The notes: a model not told the origin generated them from the letters alone. 12,525 nucleotides of DNA from Thermococcus sp. (GCF_027066465.1 NZ_JAMONU010000076.1:1-12525); one strand, 5' to 3'; counted from the first letter of the stretch, positions 1 to 7,699 are shown. Translations and numbers: made by a program.

Positions 1-1780
1 GGTACAGGTGGTCCACAAGAAGGGCGTAGCCCCTCCTCTTTGCGATTACGCCCTCCATCGGGTTTGAGACGGCGTAGACGTAGACATGGGGAACGTCGTC
101 TATCGTCGCTTCCGGAACGCACGAGGGCGACAGGCCAACGCCCTTGCCGGGTCTGAACTCTAGGTAGCCGTGCGTTCCGAAGTGAACGACCACGTCTGCC
201 TTGAACTTCCGGGTTATCCACCTGTAGACCGCCCACCACTGGTGAGGCGGGACGACGTTCGGGTCGTGGAGAATCCTGCAGACCTTTCCATCGCATCTCG
301 GACCGGCACAGCCGAACTTCGGCTGGGGGGTTATGAGGACGTTCCCGAACCTCAGGCCCGGAACCACGAACTTACCCTCGTAGACCATTCCGACGAGGGC
401 TCTTGTGAACCTCTCGATGCCCTTCAGCCCCTTCTGAAACTCTCCCGAGAGGACTTCCTCAGGCCTTCCCCAGTCCCTGATTATTTTCTCCCTGAGGTCT
501 TCGGGAAGTTCGCTGAACCACTCGAGGTAATCCTCGAGGCCGACGAAGTCTAATGCCCCTCCGCTGGCTACTATATCCTCAACGCTCGTCCACCTGAACT
601 CGCTTATAGCCTTCCTCTCGAGAATCATCCTTATGAGTTCCTCACCGCTCTCGGGCAGGTCTTCGCCAACGTTGTAGCCGAGCTCCTTGAGCTTTCTCAG
701 GAGTCTGACAACGCTCTCGGGAACGTCTAGGCCGAGTCCAACCGCAACGTTCGCCTCAAGCCCTTTGCACGGGGGGTTTATCAGGACAATCGCTATCCTG
801 ACGTCCTTCTTTGGCTTCCTCCTGAGTTCCACCCACCTCTTCACCCTCTTGGCCAGGTATTCGGCGTGCACCCCGTAAGGCTCGCCCCTCTTGTAGCCCC
901 CATCGTTCCTCGTCCCGCCGATGAAGATGGGTTCAATCGCGCCCGCTATCTCGGGGAGTATGACCCCGTAAACCTGGGTCATGTAGTCAACTCCCAGCTC
1001 GCTGTTCCTCCATTCCTCCACCGACTGGTAGTACGACCGTATCGGGCTGAACACCGGAACGTTGAGCCTGGTCAGGTTCTTCAGCTCGACGGTTCCGAAG
1101 GATATTAAACTGATGAGGGCCTCGATTACCGGCTTTCCGTCCTCCGTGAAGAACCGCTCAGTTGTTTCGGTTATGTCGGTCCCGAGTCCCGTCCTTGAGT
1201 CCTTCCCGTAGGTGAAGACCGGGATTACGCCCAGTCCCTCCCTTTCGAGGGTATCTATTACCTCCTCTATGATTGTGAAGTCGTGGTAAAGCCAGGCGCT
1301 CCTCCAGAACAGTATCCCGACCAGGGGTCTTCTCTTGTAGACCTTCAGGAAATCCTCAAGGCTCTCAAAGAGTCCGAATCTGGGGTGGTATATCCCGTGC
1401 ATTGGAACTTCCCGGGGTTCCTCGTAGTCAACGTTCGCTCCGGCGAGGCTGGCCAGAAACCTCAGCAGGTTTCTGAGGTTCCTCTCGCCTCCTAGGACGT
1501 AGTAGCTCTTCGCCTTAACAACGACCTCCTCTGGAACGTTTGATAAGCCCTCCAGTCCCCCGCAGGCGATTACCTTGGCTTCGCTCTTCCTCAGGAGTTC
1601 CTCGACCTCATCGGGGAGTTCGTGGGCGTAGACGAACACGACCTTAGCGCTCTCAATCTTTTCAAGCTCTTTTCCGCAGTTCTGGTCGGTCAGAACCGCG
1701 CACTCTAGGCCTTCCTCTTTAGCAACTCGCTTGACGAGCGGGAGCGGTCTCGCACCATAGCCAAGTATCACGCATATCAT
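1..1780 (-). CDS. cobN: CobN-like cobaltochelatase / tetrapyrrole chelatase large subunit (partial, N-terminal half)
   Basis: Family role: CobN/BchH/ChlH proteins are the large porphyrin- or corrin-binding subunits of metal chelatases; CobN inserts cobalt into the corrin ring with ATPase partners. Seen: 593 residues are present and the frame is still open at base 1, so the C-terminal part lies outside (the family is usually about 1200 residues or more). The conserved core HFGTHG is at residues 533-538, followed by LEFRPGK, a GLSPSC stretch and NPMEG near residue 573, all typical of CobN. The ATG shares an ATGA overlap with the stop of the upstream ATPase gene and has GGAGGTG seven bases ahead, so the two are co-translated. 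It is the last seen gene of a binding-protein/permease/ATPase operon. No CobS/CobT or ChlI/ChlD ATPase partner is in the window. Family assignment is secure. Whether it inserts cobalt, acts on another metal, or removes metal is open. Confidence 0.93.
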   Translation of the reverse strand, partial: MICVILGYGARPLPLVKRVAKEEGLECAVLTDQNCGKELEKIESAKVVFVYAHELPDEVEELLRKSEAKVIACGGLEGLSNVPEEVVVKAKSYYVLGGERNLRNLLRFLASLAGANVDYEEPREVPMHGIYHPRFGLFESLEDFLKVYKRRPLVGILFWRSAWLYHDFTIIEEVIDTLEREGLGVIPVFTYGKDSRTGLGTDITETTERFFTEDGKPVIEALISLISFGTVELKNLTRLNVPVFSPIRSYYQSVEEWRNSELGVDYMTQVYGVILPEIAGAIEPIFIGGTRNDGGYKRGEPYGVHAEYLAKRVKRWVELRRKPKKDVRIAIVLINPPCKGLEANVAVGLGLDVPESVVRLLRKLKELGYNVGEDLPESGEELIRMILERKAISEFRWTSVEDIVASGGALDFVGLEDYLEWFSELPEDLREKIIRDWGRPEEVLSGEFQKGLKGIERFTRALVGMVYEGKFVVPGLRFGNVLITPQPKFGCAGPRCDGKVCRILHDPNVVPPHQWWAVYRWITRKFKADVVVHFGTHGYLEFRPGKGVGLSPSCVPEATIDDVPHVYVYAVSNPMEGVIAKRRGYALLVDHLY

Positions 1781-2550
1781 TCGGGCACCTCCTTCTCGGG
1801 AAGTATCAGCTTCATGCCCTCGAACTCGAGAACGCGAACTGGGATGCCGTAAACCTCCGCCAGGGTTTCCTCCCCCAGAACCTCCTCGGGTTTTCCAACG
1901 GCTTTAATCCTGCCGTCTTTTACCAGGGCTATCCTGTCGGAGTAGAGGGAGGCCAGATTGGGGTCGTGGAGTGTTATTAACGCCGAGATGTTCTCCTCCC
2001 TGGCGAGCCTTCTCACGATTCCCAGAACCAGGGCCTGATTCCTGAAGTCGAGGTGGGCCGTTGGCTCGTCGAGGAGGAGAACCGTGGGTTCCTGAACGAG
2101 CGCCCTCGCTATCAGGACGAGTTGCATCTGCCCCCCGCTCAGCTGCGTGTACGGTCTGTCCTTCAGGTGCTCGAGGCCGAGGAGGCGGAGCTTCTCGAGC
2201 GCCCTTTCGTAGTGCTCCTTCCCCGGACTTTCCCAGGGCGAGAGCTGGGAGGCAACGCCCGTAACGACGACGTCTATCACCCGATACGGAAAAGGAGGCG
2301 AGTGGGACTGGGGCACGTAGCCGACCAGCTTGGCCCTCTCCCTGAAGGACAGCCCGTGGAAATCCTTTCCATCTATGTAGACGCACCTTTCCGTGGGTTT
2401 GAGCAGTCCGTAAATCGCCTTGAGTATTGTCGTTTTGCCGCTTCCGTTGGGGCCGAGGAGAGTTACCAGCTCCCCCTCACCGACCGTCAGGTTAACGTCC
2501 TCAACCGAGAAGTTTGCGTAGCTGAAGGACAGCCCCCTGATTTCAAGCAC
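1777..2550 (-). CDS. ABC transporter ATP-binding protein, BtuD/FecE/FhuC family
   Basis: This is the cytoplasmic ATPase of an importer for iron-chelate, heme or cobalamin-type substrates. Numbered from the upstream GTG at 2559 (260 residues), Walker A GPNGSGKTT is at 36-44, the Q-loop VPQ ends at 84, the signature LSGGQ is at 140-144, Walker B VLLLDE at 160-165, and the H-loop histidine is H198 in TLHDP. Two in-frame GTG starts exist. I chose 2550 because it gives the family-typical MLEIRGLSFSY beginning (257 residues) and has a GGGGGGTG purine run six bases ahead; the 2559 GTG has no spacer. The gene start lies inside the end of the permease gene, and its TGA overlaps the cobN ATG, so the three are translationally coupled. 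All catalytic motifs look intact. Substrate cannot be told from the ATPase. Confidence 0.95.
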   Translation of the reverse strand: MLEIRGLSFSYANFSVEDVNLTVGEGELVTLLGPNGSGKTTILKAIYGLLKPTERCVYIDGKDFHGLSFRERAKLVGYVPQSHSPPFPYRVIDVVVTGVASQLSPWESPGKEHYERALEKLRLLGLEHLKDRPYTQLSGGQMQLVLIARALVQEPTVLLLDEPTAHLDFRNQALVLGIVRRLAREENISALITLHDPNLASLYSDRIALVKDGRIKAVGKPEEVLGEETLAEVYGIPVRVLEFEGMKLILPEKEVPE

Positions 2551-3601
2551 CCCACCCACCCCCCGTCTTCCTGAGGAGGTAGGCGAAGAAGGGAACCCCC
2601 AGAAGGGTCGTGATTATCCCGATTGGTATCTCGCAGGTTGTGACCGACCTCGCAAGCGTGTCCGCCAGAACCAGGAAGGATGCGCCGACGGTTATCGTCA
2701 GGGGAATAAGCGTTCTGTGGTCCGGACCGAAGGCCATCCTGACGAGGTGGGGAACCATGAGTCCGACCCACCCTATGACTCCGCAGAACGCCACCGAGAC
2801 GGCCGTAATCATTGAGACTATCACTATGAAGGCCGTCTTCAGCTTCTCGCTTTCGATGCCGACGAGCTTGGCCTCCTCACCGAAGGACAGAACGTTGAGC
2901 TGCCAGCGCATCGCGTAGACGGCGGCACACCCGACAAGAACCACGGGGAGGGCAACTTCCACGGCCTTCCAGTCCGTGTTGGCGAAGCTCCCCATCAGCC
3001 AGTAAACTATGCTGGCCAGCTGCTCCTTGTTCATCAAAAACTGCATGAGGGAAGTTAAAGCCGAGAAGAAGGCGTTGACTATTATACCAGCCAGAACCAG
3101 CGTTATTGGGGTAACGCGGCCGCCTATTCTGGCCAGGGAAACCGTCAGCAGAACCGCGATGAGAGCGAAGATGAAAGCCAGGGGCGTTACCCCAAGGGAC
3201 AGGGACAGTCCAATCGCGAGCGCCGCCCCGAACGCGGCTCCCGAGGAAATCCCGAGTATGTAGCTGTTAACCAGTGGGTTGCGGAAGATTGCTTGGAGAA
3301 CCGCGCCGGATACGGACAGGGCGGAACCGACCGCCATCGCCAGCAGAACCCTGGGCAGTCTTATGTCGAACAGTATGACCCTCGGGACGTAGGGATAGCC
3401 CGTGTTCAGGTCTATGCTTACCTTGCCGAGCGTTGCCCAGTGAACAACCTGCAGAAGCCTTCCGCAGACCGCCGTTCCGAGCATCTTAACGACGAGAGAC
3501 GGAGGAATCCGGTACGTTCCAACGCACAGCCCGACCATGAGAGAAAAGAGGGGGGAAACGAGCAGAAAAACAAAGAGGAGGTTCCTGAATTTTAGCTTCA
3601 C
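2543..3601 (-). CDS. ABC transporter permease, BtuC/FecCD/FhuB family
   Basis: This integral-membrane permease works as a dimer and passes a metal chelate, heme or cobalamin from the lipoprotein binding protein to the cytoplasm. Seen in 352 residues: an N-terminal hydrophobic helix (about 8-28), then RLPRVLLA (81-88), the family hallmark FRNPLVNSYILGISSGA (about 106-122), TLVLAGIIVNAF (about 168-179), YWLMGSFA (200-207), and GWVGLMVPHLVR (277-288). Many alternating hydrophobic segments are consistent with the roughly ten helices of BtuC. The stretch between residues 45 and 78 before RLPR is a hydrophilic insertion I would expect to be an external loop. The start is GTG with a GGGGGG run six bases ahead, 19 bases after the binding-protein stop at 3621. 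Its last codons overlap the start of the ATPase gene. Family call is secure; substrate is not. Confidence 0.95.
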   Translation of the reverse strand: MKLKFRNLLFVFLLVSPLFSLMVGLCVGTYRIPPSLVVKMLGTAVCGRLLQVVHWATLGKVSIDLNTGYPYVPRVILFDIRLPRVLLAMAVGSALSVSGAVLQAIFRNPLVNSYILGISSGAAFGAALAIGLSLSLGVTPLAFIFALIAVLLTVSLARIGGRVTPITLVLAGIIVNAFFSALTSLMQFLMNKEQLASIVYWLMGSFANTDWKAVEVALPVVLVGCAAVYAMRWQLNVLSFGEEAKLVGIESEKLKTAFIVIVSMITAVSVAFCGVIGWVGLMVPHLVRMAFGPDHRTLIPLTITVGASFLVLADTLARSVTTCEIPIGIITTLLGVPFFAYLLRKTGGGWGA

Positions 3602-3620
3602 GTCAGGCCCCCCGTCAGGG

Positions 3621-4718
3621 CTAGGAGTTGTACTTCATCCCGTAGAACTTCTCGAGCAGTTCCTTCGCGACTGTTCTCCAGTCGGGGTAGTAGTTGGGGT
3701 ATATTATGTCCCCTATCTGGTAGATGCCGACTATGATGCGCGGCCCCCAGTCGAGGAAGCCCTCTGAACCCGCGAGTACGCCGTAAACGTGGCCTTCACG
3801 AACGGCCTTAATCGCCCTCCACCTCGGGTCTGTCTTTATCTCCTGGATGGCCTTCTGGAGGGTGCTGTTGCTGAACGACACCACTATCAGAACGTCGGTC
3901 TCGTTTCCCCAGTAGGAGATTATCTTCTCGAGGTCAAGCTGAGGCCACGGGGTGCTGAAATTCTTCTCGTAGGCCAGGTTGTTTGCGCCGACGAGGTCGA
4001 TTATGCTCGCCCACGCACTGCCCTTGGCGAAGACGGTTATCGGCTTGCTGAAGTCGGTCGGGGCGTTTATCATGAGGACGTTTTTCCTGTCCTTTATTCC
4101 AGAGGCAATCTTCTTCACGTTGTCGAGTTTCTCACTCATCCAGTTCGCGAGTTCGTTGGCCTTTTCCTCCTTTCCGAAGACCTTTCCGAGTATCTCGACG
4201 ACCCTTATGTTGTCTCCCACGCTCTTGGCGCTCAGGGCTATAACCGGTATCCCCAGCTCTTCGGCCTTTTTAAGGGTCTGGCCGTCCGCGTATTTGCCCC
4301 CGTACCAGTCCATTATTATCAGGTCGGGTTTCAGAGAGACCACGGTCTCCCAGTTCAGGCCCTCGAAGTTGCTCCCGACGACGGGCTTGTCCCTGACCAA
4401 CTTCGGCACGTACGGGTCGTAGCGGACGTACTTTCCTATCCCCACTATCGTATTCTGGACGCCGAGAATGGTCATTATCTCCGCCCAGTAGCCCGACAGG
4501 ACTATCACCCTCTTGGGGGGACTCTTTATTGTTACCACCCTTCCGGAGAAGTCGGTGATTTTTACCGGGTACTTGGGGGTTGCCGTTATGGTGGGGGACT
4601 TGGCTGTTGAGGTTGGGGACGAGGTTTGGGAGGCGGTTCCTATGCACCCGCTTCCTGCAACGGCCAAAAGCATCACGCTCATCAGCAAAAGGCCGAGGAA
4701 GGCCCTCCGGAGGCTCAC
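3621..4718 (-). CDS. Substrate-binding lipoprotein of a BtuF/FepB/HmuT-type ABC importer
   Basis: This is an extracytoplasmic binding protein that hands the ligand to the adjacent permease. The frame is open to an ATG at 4781, but the better start is the GTG at 4718 (365 residues). It has GGTGGTG just ahead, starts exactly at a short signal peptide (SLRRAF, hydrophobic core LLLMSVMLLAVA), and lies downstream of the expected transcription start. The lipobox-like AGSGC puts the acylated Cys at residue 25, followed by a Ser/Thr-rich linker to about residue 47. The fold then begins with VKITDFSGRVVTIKSPPKRVIVL, typical of the TroA/BtuF class. SLKPDLIIMDW follows, and the C-terminal part has VREGHVYGV and a GPRIIVGIYQIGDIIYP segment. 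It is the first gene of the operon with permease, ATPase and cobN. B12, heme or an iron chelate are all possible ligands. Confidence 0.92.
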   Translation of the reverse strand: MSLRRAFLGLLLMSVMLLAVAGSGCIGTASQTSSPTSTAKSPTITATPKYPVKITDFSGRVVTIKSPPKRVIVLSGYWAEIMTILGVQNTIVGIGKYVRYDPYVPKLVRDKPVVGSNFEGLNWETVVSLKPDLIIMDWYGGKYADGQTLKKAEELGIPVIALSAKSVGDNIRVVEILGKVFGKEEKANELANWMSEKLDNVKKIASGIKDRKNVLMINAPTDFSKPITVFAKGSAWASIIDLVGANNLAYEKNFSTPWPQLDLEKIISYWGNETDVLIVVSFSNSTLQKAIQEIKTDPRWRAIKAVREGHVYGVLAGSEGFLDWGPRIIVGIYQIGDIIYPNYYPDWRTVAKELLEKFYGMKYNS

Positions 4719-4790
4719 CTTCACCACCTTCGTGCCACTAATTTTAGATTTGGTAATACAAAATTCGAGAGAAAGAGGCAATTTTTAACA

Positions 4791-4806
4791 CTTTTTAAAA
4801 CCGAAG
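4791..4806 (-). promoter_or_regulatory. Putative promoter of the binding-protein/permease/ATPase/cobN operon
   Basis: Read on the minus strand this is CTTCGG followed by TTTTAAAAAG, an archaeal BRE/TATA-like box. A start of transcription about 25 bases downstream would fall near 4771, leaving a leader of about 50 bases before the GTG at 4718. It lies directly after the nrdG stop codon, so the transporter operon can be expressed separately from nrdDG. A second AT-rich box (GTTAAAAATT, about 4781-4790) could serve instead. Confidence 0.55.
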
Positions 4807-4811
4807 GTTTT
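4797..4811 (-). terminator. Short hairpin at the nrdG stop codon, possible terminator overlapping the next promoter
   Basis: Minus-strand AAAACC and GGTTTT arms (6 bp) enclose a TTC loop, starting inside the TGA of nrdG. It is followed by AT-rich DNA that also looks like the TATA box of the downstream operon. It is short, so termination is only suggested. Confidence 0.3.
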
Positions 4812-5521
4812 CAACCAAAGTGGTTCACGTGAACCTTAATGCCAAGTTCCTCAAGCTTCTCCCTGAGTGCTTCAACCTCCTCCTCCGGCCAGCAGTGTTC
4901 TGAGCACCAGCTCTCGTCCCGGGGGTTCGTTAGGGGCCTTCCTACGAGCGGGTTCAGGACAACGTAGAAGTCCGTTTCAATCCTCCGCAGGCCCTCCTCT
5001 ATGTACGGCCACGCGTCAAAGCCCTTCGCCACAGGAATTCTGAGTTCGAGCGGAACTCCGTAGTCCGAAACAATCTCAAGGCCCTTCAGGAAGAGCCTCC
5101 AGAGCTTTTCCGCGGGCCTTTCGGGAAGACCGTACAGTGCCGGAGGAGCCTTGAGGTCGGTCGCTATATGGTCCACCAGGTCAGCCTTCAGGAGCTTTTT
5201 AAGGGGTCCGACGAGGGTTAGGTTTGTGTTGAGGCTTATCGGAACACCGAGAAGCTTAACCTCCGCGAAGAGCGAGCTTAGCTCTCTCCACTGCATCAGC
5301 GGTTCTCCACCCGTAACGTGGAAGTAGTCAATGAGAAACGCGCTCGCCTCGAGCTCGTCGAGGAGGGCTTTTCTATCGAGGGGGAAGCAGTCGAGGCCTT
5401 CCGCTATGCGCCAGTTGTGGCAGAAGGGGCACCTGAGGTTGCATCCGCAGAGCCAGAGCGTGAAGGTAACCTTCCCGTGAACGTCGACCATGCTGACGCT
5501 CTTCCACCCGCTCGTGAGCAT
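4811..5521 (-). CDS. nrdG: Anaerobic ribonucleotide reductase activating protein (radical SAM)
   Basis: NrdG uses a 4Fe-4S cluster and S-adenosylmethionine to create the glycyl radical on NrdD. Seen in 236 residues: CGCNLRCPFC places the cluster cysteines at C27, C31 and C34 (Cx3Cx2C). The SAM-contacting GGEP motif is at 71-74 after FHVT, and LNTNLT and ATDLKAP follow as in radical SAM activases of archaea. It is longer than bacterial NrdG (about 150-175 residues), which is common among archaeal homologs. The ATG at 5521 has GGGGGTG five bases ahead. It starts 22 bases after the nrdD stop, in the same direction, so the enzyme and its activase are one operon. Two extra Cys (WCSEHCW, near residue 205) in the C-terminal region could bind metal or be incidental. 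The nrdD partner makes the assignment firm. Confidence 0.93.
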   Translation of the reverse strand: MLTSGWKSVSMVDVHGKVTFTLWLCGCNLRCPFCHNWRIAEGLDCFPLDRKALLDELEASAFLIDYFHVTGGEPLMQWRELSSLFAEVKLLGVPISLNTNLTLVGPLKKLLKADLVDHIATDLKAPPALYGLPERPAEKLWRLFLKGLEIVSDYGVPLELRIPVAKGFDAWPYIEEGLRRIETDFYVVLNPLVGRPLTNPRDESWCSEHCWPEEEVEALREKLEELGIKVHVNHFG

Positions 5522-5543
5522 AGAAACACCCCCAGAAAAGAAA

Positions 5544-7391
5544 TCAGGGAGAGTAGTGCCTCCTCGTCCAGAACTCCTTCTTCCTGAAGGGGTTCCAGTT
5601 CTTGAGCGGTCTGTAGTAGCCGATTATTCTGCTCCATATCTCGACGTTCTCGCTCCCGCAGCGCGGGCAGTGGGTGTGCAGGCCGGTAGTTGAGTAACCG
5701 CAGGCGTTGCAGACGGTTATTGCGGGAGTGTAGCTCCAGTAGACGAGCTCCGTTCTCATGAGCCTCTTAGTGAGCTTCGCAAGGGCTTCGGGGTCCGGCT
5801 CTTCGCCGAGGAAGATGTGCATCATCACCCCACCTGTGAAGCTCCTCTGGACCTTCTCCTCAATCCGTATTCTGTCGGCCAGCTCCAGGGAACCGTAGTA
5901 GGGCGCCACGCTGGTCGAGTAAATGGGGTTCTCCGGGTCGCTGAGGTACTCTTTCAGCTCCGAGAACTCGCGGAGGTCCTTTATGGCGAGCTTCGCCGCG
6001 GCGCTCTCACCGGGAACCTCTTCCACGTTCCAGGGCGTTCCGGTTTCCTTCATCCACTCCCTCGCTTTGGCAGTCGCGAACTCCACCATCTCCTTCATCA
6101 GCTCCGCAGCTTTCAGCCAGTCCTTTCTCGTTCCCTCCTCCCAGAGCTTCGGCTCGTTGAGGTAAATCGAGGCAGCTTCCGGAAGGCCGAGGATTCCGAC
6201 GGTGTTGAAGTGACTGCTCGGAAACTCCTCAAGGTAGAGGTGAATCATGCTGTACATGTGCCGGTAAGCCGTGATAAGCCTCACGTAGCGCTCCCTGAAC
6301 CAGTCCGTTGTTCTCCTCACGACCTCGAGAACCCTCTCGTACTCCTCCCAGAACTTATCGTCGTCTCCTCCGGCCTTAAGGGCGAGCCTCGGGAGGTTCA
6401 CGGTCGTAACGTTCACCGAGCCGGTGACGTCGGGCATCGCCCAGAGTCCGCCGAAGCGCCCCCTTTCAAGCCTCTCCAGCGCTTCCTCCTCGGCGCTCTT
6501 TCCCGAGACGCCGAAGGCAAAGGCCATCTCGGTCTTGTCGATGGCAATCCTGCAGCACATCGCGTAGCTCGCATCAGGGTCAACGACGTTCGTGTTCAGC
6601 CAGTAGAAGCTCCCGCGCTTAGACGCCGTTCCAAAGACCGCCTCAAATATCTCAGGGTCGTCCCAGAGCATCTTGGCAGTGACCATCAGCGTCGGAATCG
6701 GGAAGGTGAAGGGCTGGCCGAGCGCGTCCCCCTCGCGGAGAACCTCGGTTAAGGCCATGAAGAACTCTTTGGCTTCCCTCTCGTACTCGCCGAGCGGTTC
6801 GACCTTCTCTCCAGCGTAAACCGCGTGGTCGCCCTCGAGCATCTTTTTGGGAGCGTCGAGCGTTACGGTGAAGTTGGTGAATGGAGTCTGCATTCCCACC
6901 CTGCTCGGGTAGTTGAGGTTGTAAACCAGCCTCTGAATCTGTTGCCTGATTTTACGTCTGTCCAGGCTTTCTTTCCTGATGAAGGGCCCCGCGTACCACT
7001 CGACCGAGCTCAAAGCCTGGGCACCGCTGAAGTAGTGCTGCATCGTTATGAGGTAGTTCGCTATGTGGTCGACGTAGGTGTCGAAGTGCCTAGCCGGCCG
7101 GGAAACAATCGTCGGCGTCTTGAGGCCCTTTTCGAGTAGCCTCGCGGTGCTGTGGCCGGTGCAGTAGGGGATGTAGAGGCTGTAGGGGAGCTTGTGGATG
7201 TAAATGTCTCCAGAGAAGTGCGCCTCCCTGCCCTCCTTCGGAACCAGCGAGATGCTCTCCTTTAGAGCTTCCTCCATAACGTAGGCGAAGAAGCCGGTTG
7301 GACCGGGATAGCGGTTCGCATTTTCGAGGACGTCCAGACTGCTCCAGCCGGCGTACTCTTGGATGATATCCTTTCCCCTCACGGTTTCCAT
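5544..7391 (-). CDS. nrdD: Anaerobic (class III) ribonucleoside-triphosphate reductase, large subunit
   Basis: NrdD reduces ribonucleotides to deoxyribonucleotides without oxygen, using a glycyl radical made by NrdG. The frame opens at GTG 7400, but ATG 7391 (615 residues) has AGGTGGT five bases ahead and is preferred. Numbered from ATG 7391: C77 lies in YCTGHS, NrdD-typical FTFPIPT is near 228-234, the active-site CCR is at 279-281, and a four-Cys zinc site (Cys 561, 564, 575, 578) precedes the glycyl-radical loop SRIIGYYRP with Gly591. There is no N-terminal ATP-cone; the protein begins directly with the catalytic barrel, so the classical overall-activity switch appears missing, as in some thermophile NrdDs. 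No intein interrupts it. It is followed by nrdG 22 bases on. A 21-bp palindrome just ahead of the ribosome site may control it. Confidence 0.95.
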   Translation of the reverse strand: METVRGKDIIQEYAGWSSLDVLENANRYPGPTGFFAYVMEEALKESISLVPKEGREAHFSGDIYIHKLPYSLYIPYCTGHSTARLLEKGLKTPTIVSRPARHFDTYVDHIANYLITMQHYFSGAQALSSVEWYAGPFIRKESLDRRKIRQQIQRLVYNLNYPSRVGMQTPFTNFTVTLDAPKKMLEGDHAVYAGEKVEPLGEYEREAKEFFMALTEVLREGDALGQPFTFPIPTLMVTAKMLWDDPEIFEAVFGTASKRGSFYWLNTNVVDPDASYAMCCRIAIDKTEMAFAFGVSGKSAEEEALERLERGRFGGLWAMPDVTGSVNVTTVNLPRLALKAGGDDDKFWEEYERVLEVVRRTTDWFRERYVRLITAYRHMYSMIHLYLEEFPSSHFNTVGILGLPEAASIYLNEPKLWEEGTRKDWLKAAELMKEMVEFATAKAREWMKETGTPWNVEEVPGESAAAKLAIKDLREFSELKEYLSDPENPIYSTSVAPYYGSLELADRIRIEEKVQRSFTGGVMMHIFLGEEPDPEALAKLTKRLMRTELVYWSYTPAITVCNACGYSTTGLHTHCPRCGSENVEIWSRIIGYYRPLKNWNPFRKKEFWTRRHYSP

Positions 7392-7398
7392 ACAAACC

Positions 7399-7419
7399 AC
7401 CTGGATAAATTATCCAGGT
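7399..7419. promoter_or_regulatory. Perfect palindrome ahead of nrdD: putative operator or leader hairpin
   Basis: Arms ACCTGGATAA and TTATCCAGGT (10 bp) surround a single base. It ends at the nrdD ribosome site and lies 8 to 28 bases upstream of the ATG at 7391. As DNA it could be a dimeric repressor site; as RNA, about 8 bp could pair around a five-base loop and hide AGGTGGT. A weak TATA-like TGTTAT lies at 7441-7446, which would put the transcription start near the palindrome. Which regulator binds is unknown. Confidence 0.5.
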
Positions 7420-7658
7420 TCTCCTCAAGGCATGACCCCTATAACACTTCCCCTTGAACATGTGGACACTCTGACCAACTTTCTGAAAAATGTACGACAG
7501 AATATCAATAAAATTGTGAGTCATACCGATAGCTGACAGGCAAAATGACAATATGATGTGAAAAAATAAGTGAGAGCGACAATGAATTGACGCATGTTCA
7601 AGATGTAGTTGACGATTTTAGTTGGTCTCCACCACCTCCAGACCTGGGCACACCATAC
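7420..7658. other. Intergenic region between divergent nrdD and TPR genes, no gene seen
   Basis: AT-richer non-coding DNA of about 240 bp. A minus-strand frame covers 7420-7551 but is only the untranslated extension of the nrdD region and has no ribosome site or family features. A weak TATA-like element for nrdD is near 7441-7446. I see no RNA gene or strong repeat. Confidence 0.5.
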
Positions 7659-7667
7659 GTTTTTAAC
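7659..7667 (+). promoter_or_regulatory. Putative TATA box of the TPR gene
   Basis: GTTTTTAAC lies about 25 bases before a likely transcription start near 7688, just ahead of the GGTGATG ribosome site and the ATG at 7700. This would give a very short leader, which is usual in Thermococcales. Confidence 0.4.
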
Positions 7668-7699
7668 CCGTCCTGCCAACCGAAGGGCGGTGATGTGAA

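Noticed and set aside
3789..4610. Plus-strand open frame of 273 codons
   Set aside because: It is antisense to the binding-protein gene, shows no family motif and mirrors its codon pattern. The same holds for long antisense frames at 2053-2574, 5817-6752 and 11793-12434.
4719..4790. Cobalamin riboswitch ahead of the importer operon
   Set aside because: The leader is only about 50 bases, with no B12-box-like element or complex fold; an archaeal promoter explains the region.
5544..7391. Intein in the ribonucleotide reductase
   Set aside because: Inteins are common in Thermococcales reductases, but this frame is continuous with normal family length and no splicing motifs.
7090..7551. Minus-strand 153-codon frame upstream of and overlapping nrdD
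   Set aside because: Low-complexity shadow of nrdD in another frame, without ribosome site or recognisable motif.
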